Assembly (NCBI GenBank): GCA_027382625.1
Contig: JAJKFJ010022151.1
Location: 1 to 60,172 of the forward strand
Direction of reading: 5' to 3'
DNA: 60,172 nt
Origin: Tetmemena sp. SeJ-2015
Lineage: Eukaryota > Ciliophora > Spirotrichea > Sporadotrichida > Oxytrichidae
Made by a program: the position numbers and the translations under genes. Below the pieces are notes generated by a model. The model saw only the letters and a program-made list of their open reading frames with translations. It did no database searches and was not told where the DNA came from. How positions within the stretch are numbered: the first letter of the stretch is position 1; each line of letters opens with the position of its first letter. This document shows positions 36,001-48,200 of this stretch, one piece after another.

Positions 36001-39000
36001 GTTTTCTTATTATCAGATTAACATTTAGAATGTTTTTTTCTACTCCTGCTAAAAGATTAGTCAATTTCCCAAATATTGAATAGAAATTCATAACCGAAGA
36101 TTAATATTTTCCATAAATAAGCAGAGATAAAAAATATCAATTTCTAATTCAACTTTAAAATGAAGGAAGTATTGAGAATTGACGCATTTAGTAATGAATC
36201 AAGATCAACATAACTCTAATAGATATAAAAGGTTCGTATTACTTTGGAGTGCTCCACAATAATTTTCAGCCATGAATAAGTTAATATGGTAATCTATAAA
36301 TGCAGTATTTTAACTTTATATTTTAAAGAGAGTGATGAAAACAGTGAGCAACAACTCTGAGTTCGAGGAATTCATCTTTATAATTCGCTAAAAGTGAGTT
36401 AAAAAAATAATCAATCATTTAAAAATCTTGGTTAGCTATATACTACTTAAATTTTATGATACTCTTTTAGAAGATAAACAAGATTAGGACAAGAAACACA
36501 AACAAAAATATATTCTCAAATTATTAAATTTGCTATTATCACATTTTCAATCTACAGAGTTAATATATTTATACTAAAAAATTCTTATCAGGCAGTATAA
36601 ATTAATGCAGTGTATTTTAGAAAATATCAAGACAATGAATTCCTATTGAAAATAAAACTATTCGTGCTAATTTATTTTATCTTCTAAAGGAAAGAAAGCG
36701 CATGCTTTTAAGTTTCTCATAATTTAATGCTTACAAAAACATAATATAGGCTGGGCGGCTTTAGAGATCTTTTTTAAATAGTTCTAATCTCTAATTTAAT
36801 AATTTTAATATCCAAACGTTACCTTAAAGTCTTTCACTCAGCCAATGTTATCCAGAGAGATCTTAAGCCTGCAAAGTCAACTGCCTCTGTTTTGCTTCTT
36901 GTTGATTTCTTTTCTATTAACCTTCTATTTTCCATTAAATTCTTACCTATAAATGCATCTGAGATTCACACTTCCATGACTATAATTTTAGAATTATTAT
37001 CTCTGTTATAAATACTCTTTTTCATTATATCGTCAGCTATTATAAATAAATTCTAATTGCCTAGGTTTCATCATAAGTTAACATTTAAATAATATTTTTT
37101 AGTTTTAAATTTTAAACTAATTTATGTCTCTTTGCTTCAAAATTTTAAGAGATTATTTTAATTATTTATAAATTTTAAAAAAGGAGTAAACCTATAATTT
37201 TATGATCTGAAAATGACATAATGAGAATTCTCATGATATAATAATATAATAAAGGAAATTAACTATTAGATTTGTCATGGATGTAATATTTTCATTAAAT
37301 ACAGCTTCATTTTTAAATTCTACAGAATAATTTCCCTCCTATAAAAACAGTAATCAAATTTACTTAAATAAAATGAAGGAAAAGCTGAAAGAAGTTCGTT
37401 AACCATCTATAAAACATTCTCTATCTTAAAGATAAGAATGAAAATCAAGAAAAATTTTTTGTTGTTTTTATCATTAGAGATTTTAGCTTATTGTTTAGCG
37501 ATCTTAATTATCACCATAATTTGAGCAGTTATAGGCAAGCATCTTGATGGGAGAAATAGAGAACAAAATTCAAAAATTAGAATCGAAAATTCAGTATAGC
37601 CACAAGAAAACGCTATCATTATAAAAATAGGAGAACGAAGATAGAGAAATATTTGTGAATGAATCTTAACGTAACCTTCTATCACTTACCCTTAATTTTT
37701 AAGAGAAAGCAATAAAAATTATTCAAATACAGTGATTATAAAATGAGTGAATTTTTAAAAAAAATGGAGGCTCAAATTAAGATAATACCTGCAGGCAAGT
37801 ATTAACAACTCAAAGGAATCTGTATTTTTGTAAATAGCAATCTCAATTATGAATCGTATTATATCTACAGTAATAATTAAAATATCCAATGAGTGAATGC
37901 AGTAGGGAGTCTTGCGTCCCCAAATTTTTCGTGTTTGATAATATTTTCTTTCGCAGGGCGATTGTAAAATTCAAATATGGCATCAGTCTCTACTAATTTC
38001 TCCATCTCAAAGAAACTCATGTCATTTTAATTCAAGAAAAATATTTAAACTTAATTAATTCTCAACCTTGAAAAGTGGTAGCACCAAATATGGTTGCATT
38101 CTAATTTAAAAAGCAATATTTTATCTATTTTTAATAAGTATAAAATATTTAGTTAACTTATTAAAGACAAGTTAGAAATAGCTGGGAAATTAATTGAAAT
38201 TAATATAGATATGAATTTAAATTTGAATAAATCAATGCCAGTTGAAGGGTTAATAATTATTAAAGCAATTCATTTTAGCATAAATTCTTAGAAATTTATA
38301 TCCTTGCAACTTTTATGTTAGAGTGCTCTGTCAAGATTTATAAAAGACACAAGTTTATAACAATTTAAAATGGAAAAGTAAAATGAATGCGTACATCAGA
38401 TCACGCTGAAGAAATGTGATATGAAGATGATAAAAGAATAAAACCATATTAGTAAATGATTCTCTATCGAAAAACTATAGATTATGGGGAGTCAATCACT
38501 ATTTTAATTAAATTTTCTGCTTTATTAATATTTATTGAATAAATTGTAAAAGCTTATTGATATTGATGAATTTAATTATCATAATAGAAATAAAAAGGTT
38601 TAAGTAATAGTAATAGTAAAACTTCCCTCATTCTTCTCTTGATCGGAGAGATCTTACGCTTTTTATATTTCTAGAGCATGAGTGTACTCTCTGTCTTAAT
38701 TCAATAAAAACTCGAACTATTTTCGCTTAAATTTGAAAAAAAATTTTAACTGAAAGATAAGTAAATCAATAAAAATTTGGCATAAATATAAATATTCTTA
38801 ATAATTATAGTCAATTATTTAAGTTATTCCTTGAAAGGCTTAAGATTCCTTAATTTTTACCCACAAATTTTATATGTAAGAAAAGCTCTAGAAATTGCTC
38901 ATAGATAAGATCTTATTAATTTACTTTTTTCTTTTAAATTGCAGATCGAAGCGAGTGGGTAAGTCAGAGCTTTAATGTGGTGCATTACCTATTATGAAAT

Positions 39001-42000
39001 AAATTATTCCTAAATCTGTTCTTTACTTATAAGTGAGTTTAGCTATTTATCATTAGAAAGAATACTTTAGATTCTAAAAACTGATATCTAATTGATCTTT
39101 ATTTAAAGAAGTCTTATTCATTAATACTATACCCTTTTTTAATTAATTTACTTCAACGGCTAAACATAATAATGTTAAAAACAATAAATTTACATTGGAT
39201 TGTATCGTGATTATCACTTGTCCTAATTAAATTTTTGAAGAAATCTTAGTCTTTAGTTTCTAATTTTTCATATTATAATATGATTGAAAATATCTTTGAT
39301 TCCAAAGTATATCAATGTCTAAACTTCGATTTTATAATGTTATCAGCTATTTCATTCATTAGATTCTATAAAATATCTGAAAATAATTTCTCTGTTTTAA
39401 TATTTCTCTATTTATTATGAATTTTAAGAAAATTTGTGACTATTATGATTTATAAACCTAAAATAATGTGGTAAATTCAAGATTTTAGTTTTTAAAGTTA
39501 ATCATATTACTATTCTTATTATTTATAAAAATTAAAGTACATATCAGTAATTTGATATGCACATATCTTAGATAGACTTCTTCAGTTTTATAGATTTCTT
39601 TTAGGATTAGATTAAAGGCATTTGAGAGAGTCATTCATAAAAAGTTAATAGGATAATTTAACTGTCACTGCTAGATACTATTTCGCTATGTCATTGGGGA
39701 CTTCTGGAATATGCTCCTTCTTTTTAGGCTCCTTATATACCCAGAGCTTTGGTAAAGTATTAATATTAAACTTCGATATTTCTGCTAATTTAAAGTTTAT
39801 TTAAATAAACCATATTAATCTTTTAATTATAAGGTCAATAATTTATGCGGGTATGTATAAGGTTATATTTCAAAGTCTTAGCAATTCAATTTTTAACTTT
39901 TTATTAGTCAATATATTTTTAATTAGTTTTATTCACTATCTTTTCATAGATTTTTTATCGAAAATTAAGGCTCGAAGTTTTTAATTATATTTTATTTAAA
40001 GAGGATTAATAATATTAATTTACATCGAACACAGTCTCTTTGTATTCTCTTTTGCCATTAGGATAAACTCTCTCCTCTATTTTTCTTTGCTACTTGCACT
40101 TCTAGACATTTTAATGTAATAAAATAATAATCTTTAAAAAGAACATAGTGAAAAGTACCATCACCTAATATGCTTTATTTTATATAGAGCTCAATGTATA
40201 TTTTAAATTAGCAAAGTGAAAATATAAATTACTGTACTCTTTCTTCACAAATTTAAATGAGTCGACTTATTCTTCCAATTAAACACTAATTCTAATAGTC
40301 AAAATTAATAGTAAGGAAATTTTAAAAGTTTAGAAGACCTCAAACCACCTGTAATCTGTCTCCTTTCTGTTTGAAATCGATCGCTGAGCAAGTGACTTAT
40401 CGTGAAAAATAGTTCTGTAAATACCTCTCACATAATCAATCAGATTAGTTAAAAAGAAGTAAGTATTTAATTAATTATGGAAGATTGTTAATCTCATTTC
40501 TGTTAGCGCAGTTAAGAATCTTGGAAATGATCTCTGACTTCTTCATATAGGTAATAAGAAGGTAGCAGTCTCTTATAATTTTTTAGATTGTGTGAAATTA
40601 ATTTGTCATGACACATTTTGAAGTTGCATATATTTATACTGATTGGATGTAAAATGATGAATAAGTGTTATAATATAAGTAGTATTATTGAACACATTAA
40701 TACTTTAAAAGTTTGCGAGGAAAAATACAACTCTAGGACTAGCATCTACCTATAGCCATACCAGTTCATTAGCATAGATTCGATGAAGGAAACGTAAAGG
40801 CTCAATGCATCATCATCATTAGAGAAGCATGAAGCAAGTGCGCTCTCACGTCTCACGCAGAGTAATGCTGCATTTCATCGAGAGTGTGCATCGAAACTTC
40901 ATCTACGATAGAGAGCGAGGAACCAGAAAGCATCTACTCTTTATAAACTGTGTATTTACTCTATGTCGCTCACTTATCTTTATGCGCTCTAAGTAGAAAT
41001 GATGAAATGATGAGTGATGAAGAGTCCAAATACATTTTCCATTTGATAGCATAACTTACTTGAGTGTTTTAGATGTGCGATAGATATACCGTGAAACACT
41101 CTCTCCAAGATGCTACTTGCGCCCACTTGTTGCATATCGGAAAGATAGAGAGGAGAGGCTTGCACTGAAAAATGCGATAGTCATTTCACTCCACTATACT
41201 TAAGTTTGCACTTGTATCTTAATATACACCCATGCTATATATCGCACACTAATAATTCATGTCTGCATCTTATGTATGAATGATAATAGAATGCAGAAGC
41301 AGTGATGCACTTCGAAAACGCAGAGTTTGCATTGAAAGAGTGCGCTCTCAAGAAAGTGTGATAGTGTTCCTCACTCTAATAATAATGATCGATAAAAGTT
41401 ATGATCAATTATAAGTATATGATTATTAAGTTAAAGCTATATTTGGTAATATTATTATTAATGGACTCAGGAACTCTATCACACTTTCTTGAGAGCGCAC
41501 TCTTTCACTGCAAACTCTGCGTTTTCGAAGTGCATCACTGCTTCTGCATTCTATTATCATTCATACATAAGATGCAGACATGAATTATTAGTGTGCGATA
41601 TATAGCATGGGTGTATATTAAGATACAAGTGCAAACTTAAGTATAGTGGAGTGAAATGACTATCGCATTTTTCAGTGCAAGCCTCTCCTCTCTATCTTTC
41701 CGATATGCAACAAGTGGGCGCAAGTAGCATCTTGGAGAGAGTGTTTCACGGTATATCTATCGCACATCTAAAACACTCAAGTAAGTTATGCTATCAAATG
41801 GAAAATGTATTTGGACTCTTCATCACTCATCATTTCATCATTTCTACTTAGAGCGCATAAAGATAAGTGAGCGACATAGAGTAAATACACAGTTTATAAA
41901 GAGTAGATGCTTTCTGGTTCCTCGCTCTCTATCGTAGATGAAGTTTCGATGCACACTCTCGATGAAATGCAGCATTACTCTGCGTGAGACGTGAGAGCGC

Positions 42001-42705
42001 ACTTGCTTCATGCTTCTCTAATGATGATGATGCATTGAGCCTTTACGTTTCCTTCATCGAATCTATGCTAATGAACTGGTATGGCTATAGGTAGATGCTA
42101 GTCCTAGAGTTGTATTTTTCCTCGCAAACTTTTAAAGTATTAATGTGTTCTATAATATTGATTGGAGGGGTGCAAGAGTATAAGATATCCTTAAATTGCT
42201 AGTTACACATAGAACAATGAATATAATCAACAGTGTCACCCTCTATTATGTGTTTGCCCAAGGGTTTTTGAGAGTTGCAAAAACATTTCATATTCTCTAG
42301 CTTCATCCTCAGAAAATCTTATGCCTCTTTAATTATCTTTATAATATTAAAAACTCAAAAATAAAATCTTCAAAATTACTCTCAAAATTCCTCCTTTCTG
42401 GTAGCCAGTTAAGATAAGTTAAGGAAATAGATTTGACAATTTTATTAAAAGAGATGCATTTATGATTAGAAGTTCTTCATTTTTTCATTAATTAGGCTTA
42501 AATAATATTAAAAAGCTCTACAATTTAATAGACAACTCTACTTTAAATGCTATTTGATTTCTTAAAATCTAAGAAACAAAATATTTAGAATTAATTATTC
42601 TCTATTTTATTTAAAATCTTTAAGATTAAAGCTTTTATATTATTGATTTTAAAAAATCTGGACAAGATTCATGCAATATAAATCCCATTAAACTATGTGG
42701 TTTTA
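30055..42705 (-). CDS. Copy C: alpha-kinase family gene, diverged
   Basis: Segments 5'->3': 42653-42705 (MGFILHESCPDF; a possible start ATG at 42688), 42159-42319, about 40608-40647, 40482-40580, 40330-40445, 40233-40281, 40143-40198, 40021-40109, 39682-39754, 39558-39625, 38058-38098, 37887-38026, 35699-35882, about 35520-35646, about 34470-34560, 31893-32010, 30550-30596, 30482-30537, 30360-30412, 30229-30310, about 30150-30199, about 30062-30140. Pointers verified: AGATTTT, TCCAATCA, ATCT, TAA, TACA, ATGT, TGCA, AAT. The kinase core is more diverged than A or B (joined core reads THWTYVVTGGE) but keeps HKCNEVC. I could not restore the frame between 40608 and 40580, and the membrane segment was not found with confidence, so C may be a pseudogene. 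Confidence 0.75.
30597..31892 (-). other. IES of copy C (C-terminal domain)
   Basis: Bounded by TTGAA as in A and B. The part near 30700-31140 is similar to copy A at 430-1010, so these IESs share ancestry. No element insertion recognised. Confidence 0.55.
32174..33491. mobile_element. Foldback (palindrome) element 3
   Basis: 1.32 kb, arms of about 530 bp (32174-32700 and 32960-33491) that are almost perfect reverse complements, starting ttatagataggaatttaata. The loop of about 260 bp includes tRNA-like sequence (gctaatggataggc, then agttcaagatctc) near 32790-32860, but the stems do not fold as a tRNA. No ORF. Its end sequences resemble the relic at 33630-33800 and the element at 42726. Confidence 0.85.
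33630..33800. repeat. Solitary foldback-arm relic
   Basis: Contains cttaagctgatctctac and gctctaatgcgtgacagtt, closely matching the outer arm of 42726-44123 and, less closely, 32174-33491. It probably records a former insertion or a partial arm of the same family. Confidence 0.5.
33844..34233. mobile_element. hAT-like MITE with 8 bp target duplication
   Basis: 390 bp with inverted ends aaagagaaataagtgaag and complement. It is flanked by attagact on both sides (33836-33843 and 34234-34241), an 8 bp duplication typical of hAT elements. A second copy in opposite orientation is at 51120-51505. No ORF. Confidence 0.8.
35699..35882 (-). CDS. Copy C segment 13: alpha-kinase catalytic core
   Basis: Homologous to 5002-5183 and 24526-24707, preserving the GGE...VDV core, the TDP region and an end reading HKCN. 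It joins 37887-38026 (KFGDARLPTAFTH) through CAAT in plus sense, and about 35520-35646 (NEVCKQILIKGQDEE) through AAT. More substitutions than in A, B, D or E. Confidence 0.75.
35883..37886 (-). other. IES of copy C inside the kinase domain
   Basis: 2.0 kb of AT-rich DNA. Around 36860-36890 the sequence aaagtcaactgcctctg matches the arm of the element at 42726-44123, so a decayed copy may lie at about 36740-36980. No gene recognised. Confidence 0.5.
38099..39557 (-). other. IES of copy C
   Basis: 1.46 kb of AT-rich DNA between segments that join as YVQPYLVLPLF through TGCA. I see no gene, inverted repeat or RNA in it. Confidence 0.55.
40690..42150. mobile_element. Foldback (palindrome) element 4
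   Basis: 1.46 kb, arms of about 680 bp (40690-41370 and 41477-42150) that are close to perfect reverse complements, beginning gaacacattaatactttaaa. The loop is about 105 bp. It lies between two pointer repeats TCCAATCA, so it would be removed with the IES. No ORF of its own; the 60-codon frame at 41401 spans the loop and looks like chance. Confidence 0.87.
42159..42319 (-). CDS. Copy C segment 2: Cys-rich N-terminal block
   Basis: Reads FLRMKLENMKCFC, a block with CSMCN, and YSCTPP. It is joined to 40608-40647 (ICNFKMCHD) by the 8 bp pointer TCCAATCA, one of the longest in the window. The IES removed here carries the 1.46 kb palindrome 40690-42150. Confidence 0.7.
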
Positions 42706-42725
42706 GAAAGGAAATACTCATTATA

Positions 42726-44123
42726 CTTTCAAAATTAATTTTATGACGAATACGAATGGAGAATCAAGGGTTGGTAGAATATAAAGTGAATTAATTCCTA
42801 AGCTGATTTCTACTTGCTCTGATGAGTGGCAGTTGACTTTTCTGGCTTTAAATCTCTGTGAACTATATTTAATTTTAACAGGTATTCTATTAAAAGTTAC
42901 ACTATAATTAAATTTGCCATGCTCCATTTAAAAACATTTGATAATGAACTAATGGACTAATCGACTAATTAGTAAAAATCCGACAGTTTAGATTGAAATT
43001 TCTTAGACATAGGGATGCTAGCTCGAGCAAATAGGGAGTACAAATTAGTCGATTAGTCCGTTTTTAGCAAGAATGAAATGGAACTAATTTATTTAGGGTG
43101 AGAATTAAACTTAATTTTTATAAATAACTTAATAGTTTAAAGGCGCATTATCCACTCTGCTTTTATCCAATGATATTAGACAAAGTGCCCTTCGCCCACT
43201 TCTCTCATTTAATATGTGCTAGTATCCGCAAGCTTATCTCTATCTAGGACTCTTTGCTCAGGATAAGCCGTCCTAGATCAATCTTTCCTCAAAGTATTAA
43301 GCCAGCTAAATGGGGCAAACTGAAATCTTTGGCTAGGTATCCTGCGGGCCTGCGCATTTCCACGAATTTGACCCGGCCAGGAATGCTCCTTGATCTAACT
43401 TATCCATTTTCTTCAGCTGCTTCTTGTTTAATGTCACCATAACAAAGCAGCAAGCATATTTTGTGAGCGTATCGATGCTTCACATTCCTTCTGATTCTCA
43501 AAGTCGAACTCCTCCTCAACGTCAGGAAATCCTTTTTGCAAGTCACGTTCAGCCTTGGTATCTTGATCTCGTGAAATTCTTACGGTGAGCGCCATGAAGA
43601 ATGCTTTCAGCATAAAGTGACCTACAATTATCTCTCAATAAAAAGTTAGCGATCCCATAGTTTAAAATTATAAAAGTTTAATAAATGAGTATTGATTTAA
43701 GATATCTCTACATATTTAATGAGAAATTAAGTTTAATTCTCACCCTAAATAAATTAGTTCCATTTCATTCTTGCTAAAAACGGACTAATCGACTAATTTG
43801 TACTCCCTATTTGCTCGAGCTAGCATCCCTATGTCTAAGAAATTTCAATCTAAACTGTCGGATTTTTACTAATTAGTCGATTAGTCCATTAGTTCATTAT
43901 CAAATGTTTTTAAATGGAGCATGGCAAATTTAATTATAGTGTAACTTTTAATAGAATACCTGTTAAAATTAAATATAGTTCACAGAGATTTAAAGCCAGA
44001 AAAGTCAACTGCCACTCATCAGAGCTATTATAAATCAGCATAGGAACTAATTCATTTTACTATTTACCTACCCTCAATTCTCCATTCGTATTCATCCTTT
44101 ATTTACAGAATTAATTTTGGAAA
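42726..44123. mobile_element. Foldback/TIR element 5 with internal ORF
   Basis: Arms of about 370 bp (42726-43110 and 43735-44123) enclose about 600 bp. The interior 43170-43640 is GC-richer and coding-like on the minus strand. It lies just upstream of copy C. Related arm fragments occur at 33630, 36870 and 47905. Confidence 0.8.
43434..43613 (-). pseudogene. Short ORF inside foldback element 5
   Basis: 60 codons starting MLKAFFMALTVRISRD and ending at TGA. It contains an acidic stretch VEEEFDFEN. A second frame downstream (about 43430-43260) continues with LNKKQLKKMDKLDQGAFLAG, suggesting one frameshifted gene. I do not recognise the family. It could be the remnant of the protein that once mobilised this element. 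Confidence 0.4.
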
Positions 44124-45204
44124 ATAAGTATTAGTTCTTTCTTCCTTATTTTTATAAATCTTTATGATTTTCTTAAACTTTTCAGTATTCTCTTCCACAA
44201 GAATTAGGATTTATTCTAAATTTATCATATAATAAATACATAGGGTTTAAATGAGAATGAGAAATTATCTTCCATCTAAAATTGGTATGAATAAAATTCA
44301 TTTGAATAATATATATTTACTTTAAAAGAAGTTGCTATTTTCTCTTCTTAAATGTGATCCCAAAAACTGCCTTGACTTTGACTCCTAATACCCTTTGACT
44401 AATTGCTTAGCAAATAATTTTGATGTTAAAATCTGAGTCAGTAAAATTAGATACCTCCTTCTAATTAGGGTGAATAAATGATACATACTTTGCTTTTTAT
44501 GATGATAAGACCATCTTATTTCCGAGGTTATTTCCCACTTTCGGTTAGCAAGAATCTTGTTATTTTAAGTCTTAGAATTTCATTCTAAATGATGGCCATT
44601 CTAAAAACTTCGTAAAATTTATAATCCTTTAATATGTGCTTTAATGAGAAATACATGAATTATTTTTAGCGAATAAGCTGTGCAAGGTTAGAAATACCCT
44701 CTGATTTTAAATTGCCAGGCCCTAAATTAAGGATACCCTTTCCCTAAGTTAGGAGGTCTCAAATTATTAATTATAGGGATTTAAATTTTTATGGACTCAA
44801 GCTTAGAAATGCATTAGTAAACTGCTAAGTACTCATTTTGCATTTATTTACATAGAATTTGAGGTTTGCATTGATAGTGGTACAGCCTCTCATTTTTTTA
44901 AGGTGTTGCCTAAAATCTTTGAGTTAGACCTCTAGCAATTTATCTAATGATAAAAGATGAGGTTTTTGGATCTTACTCAATAACCTTCAGATTTGAAGAT
45001 CTGAGAGAGATTGGTGAAGGGGATAATGGGATGCTAATTCTCGAATTTTTCCAATTCAAATAAATGGTCTGCCACTAATTACTATAAGATGTCATAATAT
45101 TGGCAGTTTTACAGTTGCAATGGTTAACTTGAGCTCTACGAATTAACTTACTTCTTGAACTTTGTATTTTATAAATCCAGACCCTCATTAAACAATTTAA
45201 TCCT
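44124..45204. other. Spacer between copies C and D
   Basis: AT-rich spacer. It contains the protease-like fragment at 44856-45065. The remainder shows no recognisable feature. Confidence 0.4.
44856..45065 (+). pseudogene. Aspartic-protease-like fragment (retroelement remnant?)
   Basis: A plus-strand reading with TAG as Gln gives FEVCIDSGTASHFFKVLP, resembling the DSG(A/T) active-site region of LTR-retroelement aspartic proteases. After a frame change it continues IKDEVFGSYSITFRFEDLR. No reverse transcriptase or LTR is visible nearby. The call is tentative. Confidence 0.33.
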
Positions 45205-48200
45205 ACTCATATTTATGCATTGATCAAAATTATAAAATAGGAAGTCTTTTAGTTTATCTTTCCTCAAACTTACTCTAATTATGAAGTCTCCATTTGCCTC
45301 TGATTACTTATTTAAATTTGTGTAAATAATCATACAAAGTATTATCTTTACACAAAGGACTTCACTTCTAGATTAGAAGCCAATAAAATTATTAAAACTC
45401 AATTTCTAATTTAAAGCATAGCTCCATCTTCCGATCAGAGTTAAGTCATCTGATATTCGTCCCCTAATAATCTTGCTGTTGTCAATTCCCCATCCACTAT
45501 TCTATTTATATTATTATCAATTTAAGTATTCTCAAATCTTTGTTAAATATGGAAGTCAGCTCCTGAGATCACTCCTTATCTAATTAATATAATGACAAAT
45601 TCAAATATAGAAAATTGAATATAAAATTTGAATTTACTAATAATTAGTTTTTATTATTCCTTCGAAAGTGAATTTTTCTTGTAGCTCTTTTCCCTTGCCA
45701 GTGAATCTAAAAGAGTTAGTTACTTATTAGAATCTTCCTACTTAGTCTATTAAATATTGAGCTGTTCAATGTGGAATGGTCCTCGAGGGTCACTACTTTA
45801 ACCTAAGTTGTACTCGTAAATCCACCTTTAGGTCTAATGGTCGATCACGACTCCAGTGCTTCTGCTAATACTGCTGCTAGATTCCATTTTGTTTAAATAT
45901 CTATTTTCTATTGCAACTTATTTTCACTTGCTTTTTTTAGAACAATAAGAAAGTTATGAGTAAAAAAATGAAAGAGAGTGTTACTATTTTATATAGACAA
46001 TTATTAGGAAGAGTAATTAATACAATGGAATCTATGAAAAAAATAAAAATGACTAGTGGCTCTTGATAATACGGTGAAGAGATTACTACATTTTTTTAAA
46101 TGCTAAATTACTTTTTAAATAAAGGAAGAAAGCTAAACAAAAATGGATAAATGAAAATTTGAAGAGAAATAATCATGCAAAACCAAATACATTTGATTAA
46201 GAGAAGGAAGAATTTACTTATAAATAGCAACACATCCTATCTAAATTTCATTTAGACTCTTAGGTAAAAATATGTCGCACATCAGTAGTCCAAAAATTTT
46301 GAGAATTACACACTCTACTCTCTCAATGGAAAATTTCAATAAGAAAGTTTGGAGTTACATTTCACTAAGCTTTTTACTAAATGCTTATTAAATATATGAG
46401 ATAAAATAATTCTCTGAAGTCAATTATTTATAAATATGACTCCTAATAACATTCATTCCTACATAAATTCCTTCTCTATAAAACCTCATTAGATTATTTT
46501 ATTTATAATAAAATTTAAGTTTGGTATTTAGGGATAAGTTTAAATAATATGAATATATAAATTACTTTTGCAAATCTTATTAAAACCAATGACTGATTAA
46601 AAAATTTGGGGTTTAAAAAATGCAGATAGTTGAATTCCCATATTCATCCCTGATTTGCAGCTCATTTTTAAAGAAGACTTTCTCTTTTATTATTTCATTA
46701 GAAAATCCATAACGAGATTTGATAAATAGACCTGTCATTAAATCCTTTTTATTTCCTATGAACTCAAAACTGAGAGTTCTAATCTTAAAAAATTGGAAAA
46801 TATATTGACCTTATTTTACTATATTTATCGAAAATAGTTGGAGTCGACAAAGAATTAAAACAGAGAAAGAAAGCAAAGTGGGAATCAGGCAGATGATTAA
46901 ATAATATATAGGTTCTTTACAATACTGGCTCCTATTATGTGAAGTTGCTGGTCGGGTCTCCTGATTATTTAATAAATTATAAGTTGAAGTACCATATTTC
47001 TAAGCTATTTTCTTCGTCTATCTAGGAAGCTAATCAATTTTTCTTAAAAATGAAAGAGACTCAGAGTTCATTTAAAGGTTTCAATGAGAGACAGTATGTT
47101 ATAGACTAATTTATCTTCCCCTAGAGCTCCTATAATGCGTAGTAATTAGTGTTTACTGCAATAAAATAGCCTTAAACGTGTACTCAAGTAATGTTTCTCA
47201 AATTATTCAAGACTTAAGTGTGTGAGATTAAATTCTGCTAACACATTATAAATTTAAATAGTTCTTTTGAAAAAAATGAAGTTGTAATTGTTTCTATAAC
47301 AACAATATTTTTCTATTACAATAAGTTTTAAGGAGTTCAATATAAACTCTAGTCTCATTCTTTAAAGTTTGCAATAATACCAATATAAATTAAAGCCCAA
47401 AATCCAAGCTCTTAAATGATATGCACACTTCAATATATTTTAAAGCTTAAATAATGCCTTATATCACAGGACTGAGTGATCTTTCTTAAAATTGCAATAT
47501 TATAAGGACTTAAATTTGTAAAATATACCGAATGGGATTATAATTATTTAAAGAAAATCAACCACCTTCAATCAATTAAAATTTAATGTCAAAATTTAAA
47601 AACAATAAACTCCTAACTATATTTAAGATTAAATGTTAAGATCAAACATTGGGTTCATGAATTAAATTATTCAATTGCTTATTTAATTATCCTTTTTGTA
47701 TTCTAACTGTCTATTTATCTGCGATATTAAAATCAAAATAAGAATTGATTTAATTTCTAGATTAATACTTCTTAAAACAAACTATAACAATAAGATTAGA
47801 ACAGAAAATTATTTGAAAATTTTGCGAGGAAATAATTGCTCATTTTATTACTAATGAAGTATAAGCATTGATTTAGCGAATTTTTTTTTAATTCAAGTAC
47901 GGTGACTGACGGTTGACTCTTCTTGATCAACCTTCCTGCTGTGGCTGCTCAGATGCATGAGAATTGACTTTTTTGGTTTTAAATCTCTGCGAGCTATGTT
48001 TAATTTAACCAATATTCAATTAAAAGAAAAATATCATAAAATCAGTCAAGGATAAAATGAAAAGCTAGGAATAATTTAATAACGAAATAAAGGAATAATA
48101 AAATAAATTATAAAGAATCTGAATGATCAGACTTAGAATTAGGAGGATATTAAATTAGAAAGTTAAAATTCAGGACGCACACGACCGGCACTAGGCACCG

